From assembly GCF_900128955.1 (NCBI RefSeq), contig NZ_FQTY01000010.1, positions 1 to 64,000 on the forward strand: a DNA stretch of 64,000 nt, read 5' to 3'. Of this stretch, positions 54,942 through 63,998 are shown piece by piece. Each line of letters starts with the position of its first letter. The first letter of the stretch is position 1. The notes beneath the pieces were generated by a model that was not told the origin of the DNA, made no database searches, and worked only from the letters and a program-made list of their open reading frames with translations. The position numbers and the translations under genes were made by a program. The DNA is from Tissierella praeacuta DSM 18095. GTDB lineage: Bacteria; Bacillota; Clostridia; Tissierellales; Tissierellaceae.

Positions 54942-56093
54942 ATGTATAGAACAGTTGATTTATTTGCAGGTATTGGAGGTATTAGAAGAGGTTTTGAAAT
55001 GACTGGTTTTTTTAAAAATGTTCTTTCAGCAGAAAATGATAAATTTGCTTGTGAAACATATAAGCATATATTTGGTGAGAATCCCCAAAACGATGTTACA
55101 ACTGAGGAATTTAAAACTTTAATTCAAAAAACTGAATATGAAACATTATTGGCGGGTTTCCCTTGCCAATCCTTTAGTAGAGCTGGAAAACAGGAAGGAT
55201 TTAAGGATAGTACAAGAGGAACTTTATTTTTTCATATTGCTGATATAATAGAAAAGACTAGGCCAAGAACATTTCTATTGGAGAATGTTGATAATCTCTT
55301 AAGTCATGATAAAGGTAATACTTTTAAAGTAATTATAGAAACATTAGTAAATGAATTAGGCTATAAAATAATAGGTGTTGAAAAAAATTTAATTGGCGAG
55401 TTAATATTCGACAATAAAAGTTTTATCAGAAATTCTCGTAACTTTGGAATACCCCAAAACAGACCTCGGGTTTACATCATGGGGTTCGATGAAAGATATT
55501 ATGGTGATGCTGTACATAAGCTTCCTATAGAACAACTTCCCTTGGAAAGAAAAAGAGGTCCCATCTATGAAAATTTAAATTCTTTACTAGAATTTAATGC
55601 TCCAGCGGAATATTATGTAGCCCAAGGTTATCTTGATACCTTAAAGAAACATCGACAAAGACACGAAGGTAAAGGTAACGGCTTTGGCTATATGGTTGTT
55701 AATGAACCTCATATTGAAAATCCATATTCTAATGCAATATTAGCTACTGGTGGTTCTGGAAAGGAAAGAAACTTGGTATTTGACCCACAAGATGGTATAG
55801 CTGGGACAATTATAAAAAATAAACAAACACCTTTAAATAATGAAGGAATAAGACATATGACTCCAAGAGAATGGGCCAAACTTCAAGGATTTATAGGGTA
55901 TGCATTTGTTGATGAGGAAGGTATAGACAAATTTACAATGCCACCCAATATAAGTAATACTCAATTATATAAACAATTTGGAAATTCAGTTACAATACCT
56001 GTCATAGAAGAGATGGCATTGTATATGAGTGAATGTATTCAATTTTTAGAAAATCAGTTAAAAGAAAGCAAGAAATATGAACAAGCAATTTAA
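54942..56093 (+). CDS. C5-cytosine DNA methyltransferase 1
   Basis: 383 residues with all main motifs: DLFAGIGGIRRGFE (I), AGFPCQSFSRAG (IV, Cys75), FLLENVDNLL (VI), FGIPQNRPRVYIMG (VIII), the variable region 200-310 and LYKQFGNSVTIPV (X). It methylates cytosine C5 in a target set by the variable region. ATG 54942 has GGAG upstream. Its end overlaps the second methyltransferase gene by 17 nt. A cargo gene of the element: base use is similar to neighbours. Confidence 0.9.
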   Translation: MYRTVDLFAGIGGIRRGFEMTGFFKNVLSAENDKFACETYKHIFGENPQNDVTTEEFKTLIQKTEYETLLAGFPCQSFSRAGKQEGFKDSTRGTLFFHIADIIEKTRPRTFLLENVDNLLSHDKGNTFKVIIETLVNELGYKIIGVEKNLIGELIFDNKSFIRNSRNFGIPQNRPRVYIMGFDERYYGDAVHKLPIEQLPLERKRGPIYENLNSLLEFNAPAEYYVAQGYLDTLKKHRQRHEGKGNGFGYMVVNEPHIENPYSNAILATGGSGKERNLVFDPQDGIAGTIIKNKQTPLNNEGIRHMTPREWAKLQGFIGYAFVDEEGIDKFTMPPNISNTQLYKQFGNSVTIPVIEEMALYMSECIQFLENQLKESKKYEQAI

Positions 56094-56916
56094 ATTTATA
56101 GATTTATTTTCTGGAATAGGGGGATTCCATTATGGACTAGCTCAATGTGGTGGCCAATGTGTTTTAGCATCCGATATTGATTCTTCTGCTCGTAAAACAT
56201 ATGAGATTAATTTTGGCATCCAACCTGCAGGTGATATTTGCGAATTAAAATCAAATGAAATACCTGAGTTTGATCTTTTATGTGCTGGATTCCCCTGCCA
56301 ATCATTTAGTAATATAGGCACCAAACGTGGATTAAAGGATCCACGTGGGGCACTAATATATGAAGTAATAAGAATACTGAATGATTGTAGCCCTAAAGCT
56401 TTTATACTCGAAAATGTCAAGGGGCTATTGACTCATGATAAAGGAAATACATTTCGTATTATCAAATCGTTACTCGAGAACTGTGAATATAATGTTTTTT
56501 ATAATATTCTTGAAGCTAAGGATTATGGGGTACCTCAGATTAGAAAAAGGTTATTTATAGTGGGCATAAAAAAAGAATATGATATAAAATTCAACTACCC
56601 TAAACCCACTGGTTGTATCAAAAAATTATCTGATATATTGGGCGGAGATACTGAAAGAGAGTATTCATTTACTATAAGAATTGGTGGTAGACGCTCTGGA
56701 ATTGATAATAGATTTAATTGGGACTGTTATAATGTTAATGGTCAACCACATTATTTACAAGTAGAAGAATGTTTGGAACTACAAGGGTTTCCAAGAGATT
56801 TTCACCTTTTTGGAAATCAAAGTGAAAAATTCAAACAAGTTGGAAATGCAGTTCCAACAGTAATAGTTCGAGCATTAGGTGAGGAACTTATTAAAACTAA
56901 AATCTTTTCGTTATAA
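56077..56916 (+). CDS. C5-cytosine DNA methyltransferase 2
   Basis: 279 residues, compact: DLFSGIGGFHYGLA (I), CAGFPCQSFSNIG (IV, Cys74), FILENVKGLL (VI), YGVPQIRKRLFIVG (VIII), FKQVGNAVPTVIV (X). The target-recognition region (about 185-245) is short. Two adjacent C5 enzymes usually methylate the two strands of an asymmetric site, or guard different sites. It overlaps methyltransferase 1 and ends at a bidirectional terminator facing the nuclease genes. Confidence 0.9.
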   Translation: MNKQFKFIDLFSGIGGFHYGLAQCGGQCVLASDIDSSARKTYEINFGIQPAGDICELKSNEIPEFDLLCAGFPCQSFSNIGTKRGLKDPRGALIYEVIRILNDCSPKAFILENVKGLLTHDKGNTFRIIKSLLENCEYNVFYNILEAKDYGVPQIRKRLFIVGIKKEYDIKFNYPKPTGCIKKLSDILGGDTEREYSFTIRIGGRRSGIDNRFNWDCYNVNGQPHYLQVEECLELQGFPRDFHLFGNQSEKFKQVGNAVPTVIVRALGEELIKTKIFSL

Positions 56917-56918
56917 AT

Positions 56919-56956
56919 AAAAGCAAGGTTTATCGAATTCAATAAATCTTGCTTTT
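56919..56956. terminator. Bidirectional terminator between methyltransferases and nucleases
   Basis: AAAAGCAAGGTTTAT (56919-56933) pairs with ATAAATCTTGCTTTT (56942-56956) with one mismatch; A and T runs flank both sides. It serves the convergent genes at 56916 and 56963. Confidence 0.8.
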
Positions 56957-56962
56957 ATTATT

Positions 56963-58093
56963 TTACCAAATTTTTTCAAAATCTATAAAACCATTTTCAT
57001 TTCTAAAGTATTTAACTAAAACTATTTTATCTTTAAAATTGGATGCAATTGTTAAATCAGCTTCCTTATCTATTCCAATAATATTAGCATAGACCTTTCT
57101 CTTTGGAAAGATTGTAGCTAATAAATCTAAATATTTAATAGTTTGTATTATTGCATCTTTATTTATTATTCCATTCTTTATTTCTAACAACAGCATTCTC
57201 GAATCATCTTCATCCATTAAAACAATATCTAGTTCATCCTGTAAATGGGGAGAAATTATTGTTTCTAACATTGCATTTGATGAAATCTTAGTAAATGGAA
57301 TGTCTATTATAGTAGAATTAATTTCCTCAAAATCTTGTATTAATCTATTTGAAATTTCTGAAGTTGGACACTTTAATCCCCTTAAAATATATGAATATAA
57401 AAATGCTTCATCATTGGTAGTAGAATTAAGAAGAAAACTATCATCCAACCTAAAGCTAGTATCACTATTTAATGAATTAAAATGGTGTCTATGTTTATTT
57501 AAAGGTATATCATTGTCAACATCAAATCTATGCACTCCAAAGGATTCTAATAACTCTATTAATAGTAATGTTTGTTTGTTAGTAAAAGATGTAACCGACT
57601 TCTTTCTAGCTGCACCAATATTCATAACAGCTGGATGCCTATAACCCCAAATTTCTTTAGACTCAAATTTCTTTATTAGCTCATAGTTATCTGATATTGA
57701 ATTACATTCACCTGTAATAGCATTAAATAAAAACCTGACTTTACAATCTGTTGTATTGTTAATTTTCATTGGATAAAAAGAAGAATTTAATTCATAAAAG
57801 ATTGCTGGAAATCCATCGATTATATCTATTTTAAAAGGTCCGTGTATTTCTTTACAACCAGCAGCATCACCATTGGTTCTATAGATAAATATTAAATCAT
57901 GAGGACCTATATTATACATTGATGCAATTGCTCTCCAAAAAGACTTAGTCCTAGATATACCTTGATGTGGAAATCCATAAATTCCATTATTTATACTATC
58001 GCTAAAAAGATTAGTATTGCAGATACATAAATGTGATTGAGATTTATAATTTCTAGCATATTCTTTTATCTCATTAAGCGAGTTAAGCACCAT
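56963..58093 (-). CDS. Putative restriction nuclease: EVE/PUA-like reader plus PD-(D/E)xK
   Basis: 376 residues. The N-terminal part (about 20-110: FWRAIASMYNIGPHDLIFIY, then EIHGPFKI) resembles an EVE/PUA-like fold used to read modified bases. The C-terminal part has DELDIVLMDE and MLLLEIKNG, that is D289-x14-E304-x-K306, the nuclease pattern of the PD-(D/E)xK fold. GGGGGAAGG precedes ATG 58093; the gene starts 10 nt after the stop of the second nuclease gene. Together with the two methyltransferases it looks like the nuclease half of a restriction system. Specificity unknown. Confidence 0.6.
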   Translation of the reverse strand: MVLNSLNEIKEYARNYKSQSHLCICNTNLFSDSINNGIYGFPHQGISRTKSFWRAIASMYNIGPHDLIFIYRTNGDAAGCKEIHGPFKIDIIDGFPAIFYELNSSFYPMKINNTTDCKVRFLFNAITGECNSISDNYELIKKFESKEIWGYRHPAVMNIGAARKKSVTSFTNKQTLLLIELLESFGVHRFDVDNDIPLNKHRHHFNSLNSDTSFRLDDSFLLNSTTNDEAFLYSYILRGLKCPTSEISNRLIQDFEEINSTIIDIPFTKISSNAMLETIISPHLQDELDIVLMDEDDSRMLLLEIKNGIINKDAIIQTIKYLDLLATIFPKRKVYANIIGIDKEADLTIASNFKDKIVLVKYFRNENGFIDFEKIW

Positions 58094-58103
58094 ACCTTCC
58101 CCC

Positions 58104-58877
58104 TTATCTATGTGCCCTTATGTGAAGAGCCCCCCTAAAGTTTCCACTATCATATCTAACCCATTTTGCAATACTAGATGCATTTTTACCTGCATAAGTA
58201 TCAATATTATAATTTTTCGGCATTCCTTTATTGGCTCTAACGCTAAAAATCAATTTTTCCCAGAGTTGATCTACTGCCATACTTGGATCTAATATATTCC
58301 AAGTATGTTGGCTACATGGATTTGAATATTCTAATACAAACTCTGCGGGGTGCTTAGATTTTCTACTGCCTGATCCAACAAATAAAAAATACTCCAAAAT
58401 AGGTTTTAAGATGTTCTTTGAATGTCTAAATGGGGATCTAGGATCTGAGTTTTTTATATCTTCTCCTATTTCTCCCCTTAGTCTTAAATCCCAATATTTA
58501 TCAATTAGAGCATCCAAATCTAATATATTAACTCCTACTTGATTACACACATTTTCAAATCCTGGTCTAGCTGTATGATTAACAATAGCTGGTGGTGCCG
58601 CAGAATGAGATTTTAAAGAAAATCCTATTCCATTGATATATACATCACTTTTATCATAGGTTCCTCCTTTAATAACACCCATACTATCAGCAAGTTGTAT
58701 TAAATAATCATCACTTAATTGTGGTAAGTTATTATGAACATTTCGTGGAAGTATCCCATATTCACATCCACCAAAACCCACACTTTCAATCTGTATACCA
58801 TTAATACTTTCTCCCAAGTCTCTCAACTTTACCAAATATAGTTTAATTAATATTTCATCTCTTTCTCCTGAATTCAT
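58104..58877 (-). CDS. Putative type II restriction endonuclease
   Basis: 257 residues. A first helix (GERDEILIKLYLVKLRDLGE) with E/D residues precedes YDKSDVYINGIGFSLKS, giving D78-x8-S-x-K89, a PD-(D/E)xK-like site. SAAPPAIVNHTARPGFENVC is a further conserved-looking loop. The size and context (paired with C5 methyltransferases) are right for a type II enzyme. The named family is not recalled. First gene of the nuclease operon. Confidence 0.6.
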   Translation of the reverse strand: MNSGERDEILIKLYLVKLRDLGESINGIQIESVGFGGCEYGILPRNVHNNLPQLSDDYLIQLADSMGVIKGGTYDKSDVYINGIGFSLKSHSAAPPAIVNHTARPGFENVCNQVGVNILDLDALIDKYWDLRLRGEIGEDIKNSDPRSPFRHSKNILKPILEYFLFVGSGSRKSKHPAEFVLEYSNPCSQHTWNILDPSMAVDQLWEKLIFSVRANKGMPKNYNIDTYAGKNASSIAKWVRYDSGNFRGALHIRAHR

Positions 58878-58917
58878 GATAAAACCCCCTTATTTCTTAT
58901 AATAATATTGTAATCTA

Positions 58918-58936
58918 GTTGTAACTTAATTACAAC
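58918..58936. promoter_or_regulatory. Perfect inverted repeat upstream of the nuclease operon
   Basis: GTTGTAA-CTTAA-TTACAAC, 41 nt before ATG 58877. A 7+5+7 palindrome in the promoter zone suggests an operator that delays nuclease expression until methylation is established. The regulator was not identified. No gene in 58878-59155. Confidence 0.55.
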
Positions 58937-59098
58937 AAATAAGCATTTATCATTAATGTCCCTAACTAAAATATTCCCTATAATGTTATATAAAGTTAAG
59001 TTAATAGTTAAAATATAAAGATATTGTTCTTTTTCTGCCTATAAATATATTTTTAGAGTGAGTCCTTCTTGTTGGTTCAGGTTGAACTCCACCTCAGT

Positions 59099-59150
59099 CC
59101 AGTGAAAAGACAAACTCCCCCCTTGGTGGATAGTTTATCTTTTTTACTGG
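59099..59150 (-). terminator. Long hairpin after the HTH gene
   Basis: CCAGTAAAAAAGATAAACT and AGTTTGTCTTTTCACTGG on the minus strand form an 18-bp stem with few mismatches and a 15-nt loop containing CCACCAAGGGGGG, which resembles the 3' end of the dispersed core element. It is placed directly after the stop at 59156. Confidence 0.6.
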
Positions 59151-59155
59151 AGACT

Positions 59156-59422
59156 TTATCTTTTTATAAAATATCTATTAGATGAATTACTCCCATTCTC
59201 TCTGTAACGTGGCTCCTTAGTTAACAAACCACACCTTATGAGATCAGCTATTCCTCGTTTTACTGTACTCCTTGACATAGAAGTTTCTCTTGCAATAGTA
59301 TTTATAGCTGGCCAGCATTCTCCTTTTGCATCACTTCTATCCTTTAGATACATATATACAATTTTAGCTCGAGATAGTAACTCATCTGATGAATAGGAAT
59401 AAATCTTTCCAAAATAACTCAA
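59156..59422 (-). CDS. Winged-helix DNA-binding protein
   Basis: 88 residues. GECWPAINTIARETSMSRST then VKRGIADLIRCGLLTKEPRY is the winged-helix pattern found in replication initiators and in small HTH proteins of Tn916/CTn elements. TTG 59422 with AGGAGGGG upstream; the ribosome binding site overlaps the stop of the coupling-protein gene (12-nt gap), so the genes are cotranscribed and coupled. Confidence 0.75.
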   Translation of the reverse strand: MSYFGKIYSYSSDELLSRAKIVYMYLKDRSDAKGECWPAINTIARETSMSRSTVKRGIADLIRCGLLTKEPRYRENGSNSSNRYFIKR

Positions 59423-59434
59423 TCTCTTCCCCTC

Positions 59435-61249
59435 CTATGTTCTTAATGTCGGCCTTCGTTTTCTACTTGTTGTTTCCGTTTCATGTGATGGACTATGAAC
59501 TAAGCCACCACTTTTACTTTTACTGTTTATGGATTCTATCACTTCTGTATCTCCATCATCTTCTTTTAATATATTTTCCTCTAATTTTTCCTTATTAGCA
59601 TATGAAACTTTACGATGAGACTTTTCCTCTACTGTATATGGTTCTCCAAAACTAATACCCCAATCTAAGAATAATCGAAGTACAGTTTTCATTGGATGTG
59701 TTCCTGTTTTCATAATTACAAAATTTCCTTTTGGCAATGATTTCAATTCATCAGCTGTCATAAGTGGGCGCTCCATCATTTGTAAGCTTTGAGAGGGATC
59801 ATTCTTTCCTCTGCTCACACTACCACTCATAACAGTTCTACTACCCAATGCTTTAGATAATACCTGAGCTGTTTCTGAATTAGGAGCAAATCCACCAAAT
59901 ATTGTATCTTGACAGTTATCTACAATTATTTCAGAACCTTCTTTGCCATAGTTTTTTTGAAGTTGCGCAAAACTTTGAATGATTGGTATCATGCTTAATC
60001 TACGAGATCTACTGGCAGAGAATATAAGCTCCAGTGATTCAATAGGTGGTAGTGTCCCAAGTTCATCTAGATAAAAAACGACCCTGTTTTTTAGTTTACC
60101 ACCTTGCTCATCTGCTACAGATAAGATCTCACGATACAGCTGTTGAATCATAAGAGATACCATAAAATATTTAGTTAAGTCTTCTTCAGGTAATACAATA
60201 AATAAAGCTGACTTTTCATTACAGAACTTCTCTGCATCTATTGTAGTCTCAAAACATAAAATTTGCTCCATCTCACTATCTAGAAAAGCATTAAGTCTTG
60301 ATAGAACTGTAGATAGTACTGATGCCATGGCTTGCCCTGCAGAGTTTAAGGCTGCACCTGCAAACCATCTTGCCTTATGTTCCTCTGGTAATTTATCCAT
60401 TAGTATTTGAAATTGACTCTTACCCTTTATTTTACTTGGTGCAAGTAGATCCTGAACCATTTTAAATACACTTATAATATGGCGACAATCAACATTCTTT
60501 CCATCCTCTCCACTAGGTGGGAGGAATTCTGCTATTAATAATATTACTGCTGTCAGGAGTCCTTCTGCTGCATCATAGAAAAAGGCATTTTGTCCATAAT
60601 TAGAACTATCCCCTGATGAATTAATAATTGTTTTTGATATAATCTTTGCATATTTCTCAGCCTTTGCCTTTGCAGATAATTTATTCTTATCTTTTAAATA
60701 CTCATCCATATATTTATTAACTAGATGAAGCATATTGTTTCCATCACTTCTCGTTGGATTTCTTAAATCAATTACTCCTACATTGTAACCATAATAATCT
60801 TTAGAAATTTTCCCATAGTTTCTAAATAAATCTCCTTTGGTATCTGTAGTTAAAAAACTCATACCACTAGCACAAGCATATTCAAGATTTGGATATAAGA
60901 AAAAGGCAGTTTTTCCAACTCCTGATGCTCCAATCATGAGGCAGTGAATATCATCTATATCTACTAAGGCTGTGACCCTATTCTTTCCTCCCTTACTTCC
61001 TAAAATTATCCCCTGCTCTGCTGGAAGATTCTTCCCTTGTCTCCAATCAGAAACATTGAAGGGAATATGCTTATATGTTTTTATAATCTCTTTCCTAGTT
61101 GCAAATCTAGCGGTACCATGCTGACCATCTCCAACAGTTCTCGATTTTATCCCATTTAAGGTATAATAATGTGCTAGTAGAGACAGTCCTCCTATCACTA
61201 TAAACATTGAAGCCGCCATACCAATAAGCAAATATACTTGTGTTTCCAT
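59435..61249 (-). CDS. VirD4/TraG-type type IV coupling protein
   Basis: 604 residues, membrane ATPase that hands the relaxase-DNA complex to the conjugation channel. An N-terminal membrane segment (5-28) is followed by GTARFATRKEI, Walker A IGASGVGKTAFF (106-117), Walker B RVVFYLDELGTLPPIE and the conserved SASRSRRLSMIPIIQSFAQL and VDNCQDTIFGGFAPNSET motifs of TraG proteins. The tail is charged. It marks the region as a conjugative element rather than a phage. Confidence 0.9.
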   Translation of the reverse strand: METQVYLLIGMAASMFIVIGGLSLLAHYYTLNGIKSRTVGDGQHGTARFATRKEIIKTYKHIPFNVSDWRQGKNLPAEQGIILGSKGGKNRVTALVDIDDIHCLMIGASGVGKTAFFLYPNLEYACASGMSFLTTDTKGDLFRNYGKISKDYYGYNVGVIDLRNPTRSDGNNMLHLVNKYMDEYLKDKNKLSAKAKAEKYAKIISKTIINSSGDSSNYGQNAFFYDAAEGLLTAVILLIAEFLPPSGEDGKNVDCRHIISVFKMVQDLLAPSKIKGKSQFQILMDKLPEEHKARWFAGAALNSAGQAMASVLSTVLSRLNAFLDSEMEQILCFETTIDAEKFCNEKSALFIVLPEEDLTKYFMVSLMIQQLYREILSVADEQGGKLKNRVVFYLDELGTLPPIESLELIFSASRSRRLSMIPIIQSFAQLQKNYGKEGSEIIVDNCQDTIFGGFAPNSETAQVLSKALGSRTVMSGSVSRGKNDPSQSLQMMERPLMTADELKSLPKGNFVIMKTGTHPMKTVLRLFLDWGISFGEPYTVEEKSHRKVSYANKEKLEENILKEDDGDTEVIESINSKSKSGGLVHSPSHETETTSRKRRPTLRT

Positions 61250-61289
61250 GATTATCCCTCCCTGCCATTAGAATTTATATTTACTTATT

Positions 61290-62702
61290 TTATTGCATCA
61301 TCATTTCCTTTACTTGATTTTGGGATTTCTTAAGTTCAGCCTGTCTAATTAAAACAACTGCTTTTATTGTATTTTCCAGTATTGACTCATATTGTTTTGC
61401 AATCCTCATTTTCTCTTCCCTAGAAATTATTCCAGTATATTTTTCTATTTCAGCTATACTTTTTCCAATGGCATCTAATCTGTTTTTTAAACCACCGCGA
61501 TTCTCATATGCCTTATATTCATTAGATACTCTGTTTATAACAATCTCAATATCCTGACTATGTCCTAGTTGCTTGTATTCTTGTTCTACTAGAATTAAAG
61601 AAAGAGCAGATAGTTCTTTTAATTTTTCAACTATCTGCCCTGTATTATTATCCCTGCATTTTATATATACTTTATTTAATTCTTCTATTGTTATCTTTTT
61701 CCCCTTAGATTCTAAGGCTATCTCATAAATCTCTGAACAAGTATCATTTAGTAATAAATATTGAGGATGTTCCTCTGATGATTTTGCTGGTAGATTTAGA
61801 TTAGCCTTTATATCCTCATTCCAATCCTTGTATTTAGGAGATAATATTTTGCAATCAACTCCCTTCTTTAGTAATATATCTTCAAATTTTTCACTGGATT
61901 CTATACCAGCAATATCATTGTCTAAACACAATATTACCTGATTAATATATGGATATACTTCTATCATCTTTAGCATTGCTTGTTCAGACAAGCCACATAG
62001 GGATAAATAATTATCTTCCTTCCAGTTATCTTGATTCAGACTGATAAAAGATAACATATCAATTGGTGCTTCAAATACATAAAGTTTGTTACTTCCTCCC
62101 ATATAATTAAAGCTATAGCAGGGGTTGCTGCTATCTACATTCCCTTTGAAGGGCTTACCTCTGGTATAGAGTCCCTGCTTGTGGCCATGTCTTGGAACCT
62201 TGTTTTCATCTAAACCTACAAAGACTGCATTATGGTATTCTTTTCTTTTATCCTTTGATATTTCACAACTCTCATATAATAACTTCTCTTTTGCAAAGAA
62301 ACTAACTACATCCCTATCAATATACCTTGCCTTTATTAGGTAGGCAAAGACCCTTCGCATATTAGAGTTTTTATTTGGTAATATAAAAGGTTTACTTTCT
62401 TCCCTTTCATTATCCCTTGCCCTTTTGTATACTTCACCCTGGTTATTTCCTAATAAAAATGTAACTGCATATGGAAAACTCATTCCATAAAAATATTGAA
62501 CAAAGTCAATTGCTAGACCTCCTTCTCCACTTCCATGGTCATACCATCTATTTCCTCTAATTGTGATGCTGCGATCACTGTCTAGTCTTTTCTCCCTTCC
62601 TGATCTAAGTAGTTTCTCTCCCTGCATTTCAAGAAAATGCACCAGATCAATTTCATTTGCTCTTTGTTTTTCTTCTTCTGTAAAATGAATATAAACACTC
62701 AT
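61290..62702 (-). CDS. DUF3991/Toprim primase-like protein
   Basis: 470 residues. The N-terminus (VHFLEMQGEKLLRSGREKRL and RWYDHGSGEGGLAIDFVQYF) is the zinc-finger-like region of conjugative-element primases. DUF3991 follows (AYLIKARYIDRDVVSFFAKE), then a Toprim domain with LYVFEAPIDMLSF and VILCLDNDIAGIESSEKF (E and DxD). A helical tail (about 340-470) closes it. It likely helps replicate transferred DNA. Lies directly upstream of the coupling-protein gene. Confidence 0.85.
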   Translation of the reverse strand: MSVYIHFTEEEKQRANEIDLVHFLEMQGEKLLRSGREKRLDSDRSITIRGNRWYDHGSGEGGLAIDFVQYFYGMSFPYAVTFLLGNNQGEVYKRARDNEREESKPFILPNKNSNMRRVFAYLIKARYIDRDVVSFFAKEKLLYESCEISKDKRKEYHNAVFVGLDENKVPRHGHKQGLYTRGKPFKGNVDSSNPCYSFNYMGGSNKLYVFEAPIDMLSFISLNQDNWKEDNYLSLCGLSEQAMLKMIEVYPYINQVILCLDNDIAGIESSEKFEDILLKKGVDCKILSPKYKDWNEDIKANLNLPAKSSEEHPQYLLLNDTCSEIYEIALESKGKKITIEELNKVYIKCRDNNTGQIVEKLKELSALSLILVEQEYKQLGHSQDIEIVINRVSNEYKAYENRGGLKNRLDAIGKSIAEIEKYTGIISREEKMRIAKQYESILENTIKAVVLIRQAELKKSQNQVKEMMMQ

Positions 62703-62767
62703 AGATTTCCTCCTTATCCTTAAGCATTAATTTCTGAACTTCTTTAATAGTTTTGGACATAAAAAAA

Positions 62768-62790
62768 CAGTCTCCTCTACAGAAGACTGT
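62768..62790 (-). terminator. Terminator after the 77-residue membrane protein gene
   Basis: ACAGTCTTC / GGAGACTGT stem (one G-T pair) followed by TTTTTTT on the minus strand, between the stop at 62839 and the start at 62702. Confidence 0.7.
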
Positions 62791-62838
62791 GATTTTGCAT
62801 ACTAATGCTCATTTTTTTTATAAATTACGAATCCATAA

Positions 62839-63072
62839 TTAATCGTTTCTCATCTTCTTTTTAATTGCAATTTTTAAGAAAATAGCAATAGCTATAATTA
62901 TAAAAATAACAAAACCCTGTATTTGAATACTTGTATACCAGGGTGCAGATTTCACCTCATACAAGTCAGGATGATTTATATAATCAAAATATTTATATAT
63001 GGAATATCCTATAGATACGCCAATAAGTGATCCTATTATATAATTTAGAATAGTGTCCAACCTTTTAACCAT
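62839..63072 (-). CDS. Small membrane protein
   Basis: 77 residues with two membrane segments (about 8-28, IIGSLIGVSIGYSIYKYF; and about 48-70, IQGFVIFIIIAIAIFLKIAI) and a basic tail KKKMRND. Probably a conjugative-element membrane protein; no family recalled. GAGAGG precedes ATG 63072. Confidence 0.65.
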   Translation of the reverse strand: MVKRLDTILNYIIGSLIGVSIGYSIYKYFDYINHPDLYEVKSAPWYTSIQIQGFVIFIIIAIAIFLKIAIKKKMRND

Positions 63073-63152
63073 AGCAACTACCTCTCTTTATAAAAGTCAT
63101 AAGAATAATTAATTATGACAATAAGTATAGTAGGTATTACTTATATGATATT

Positions 63153-63998
63153 TTATCTCATTATTTTTGTTCTTAATTCCATTGCCCGTTCTATTCTTGT
63201 ATCCCAACTGCTATATATGTTTTCTAATCCTACAGTATAATCTTTGCTTCTTTCCTTACCCTCAATTAAAATGGCTATTTCATCATCATAGCATTTAAGC
63301 TTCCTAAAAAGCATTGCATAGGAGTTATATAGTGCTGGTGCATTGTAACCTACAGCTCTTGCTTTATCGAATAGTTCAAGAGCCTCTATTAAATTCCCAT
63401 CTTTTCTTAGTCTATCTGCCTTTTCATAGATATTAAATCCTTCTTCAAAACCTTTATCCCAATCATCTTTATTCTTTATTTTGTTTAAGCTAATTCTAGT
63501 ATAAATAGGATTTAGTTCGGCATCTTTTGGTTTAGGGATTTCAACATCTCCATACAATTCTTTTAAAAACTTCCAAACTTCTATAAGATGATAGCATGGT
63601 ATGTTTCGACCTATTCTCTCCATTGCCTTTTCTTGATCCATACTATAGTTAGTTACATAGTCATCAGTTGAATATATCCAACAAGTCACACTCTTAGCAA
63701 ACTTTGACCTCAATATTTTGGAATTCATAATATCTAGCCATGCTTTTACTTCTTGTAAGTACTTATTATAATTTTCGCCATATACAATGCTTAATTCTTC
63801 TCCCCAGAGGGATTTATCAATAAAATGTGGATTAGATAAAAATTCTACTTCTATACTGTCAAACTCTCTAAACTTAACTTTGAAATAATGCTCTTCAATT
63901 TCGCTAGCATAAAATACCGATGCCTTTTCAAATTTATATTTAGGTGTAGAAGGACCTTTGCTATAGCCATTATCCCTATCTGCTGTAAAAGGTATAAT
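63153..63998 (-). CDS. Unknown protein with TPR-like C-terminus, cut by the window edge
   Basis: The frame stays open from the stop at 63153 past the internal ATG at 63728 to the right edge: upstream codons read IIPFTADRDNGYSKGPSTPK, YKFEKASVFYASEIEEHYFK and onward. At least 281 residues are therefore encoded. The C-terminal half (about 50-60 residues: KADRLRKDGNLIEALELFDK, ARAVGYNAPALYNSYAMLFR) resembles TPR repeats. The N-terminus and start codon lie outside. An element gene of unknown role. Confidence 0.6.
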   Translation of the reverse strand: MIPFTADRDNGYSKGPSTPKYKFEKASVFYASEIEEHYFKVKFREFDSIEVEFLSNPHFIDKSLWGEELSIVYGENYNKYLQEVKAWLDIMNSKILRSKFAKSVTCWIYSTDDYVTNYSMDQEKAMERIGRNIPCYHLIEVWKFLKELYGDVEIPKPKDAELNPIYTRISLNKIKNKDDWDKGFEEGFNIYEKADRLRKDGNLIEALELFDKARAVGYNAPALYNSYAMLFRKLKCYDDEIAILIEGKERSKDYTVGLENIYSSWDTRIERAMELRTKIMR

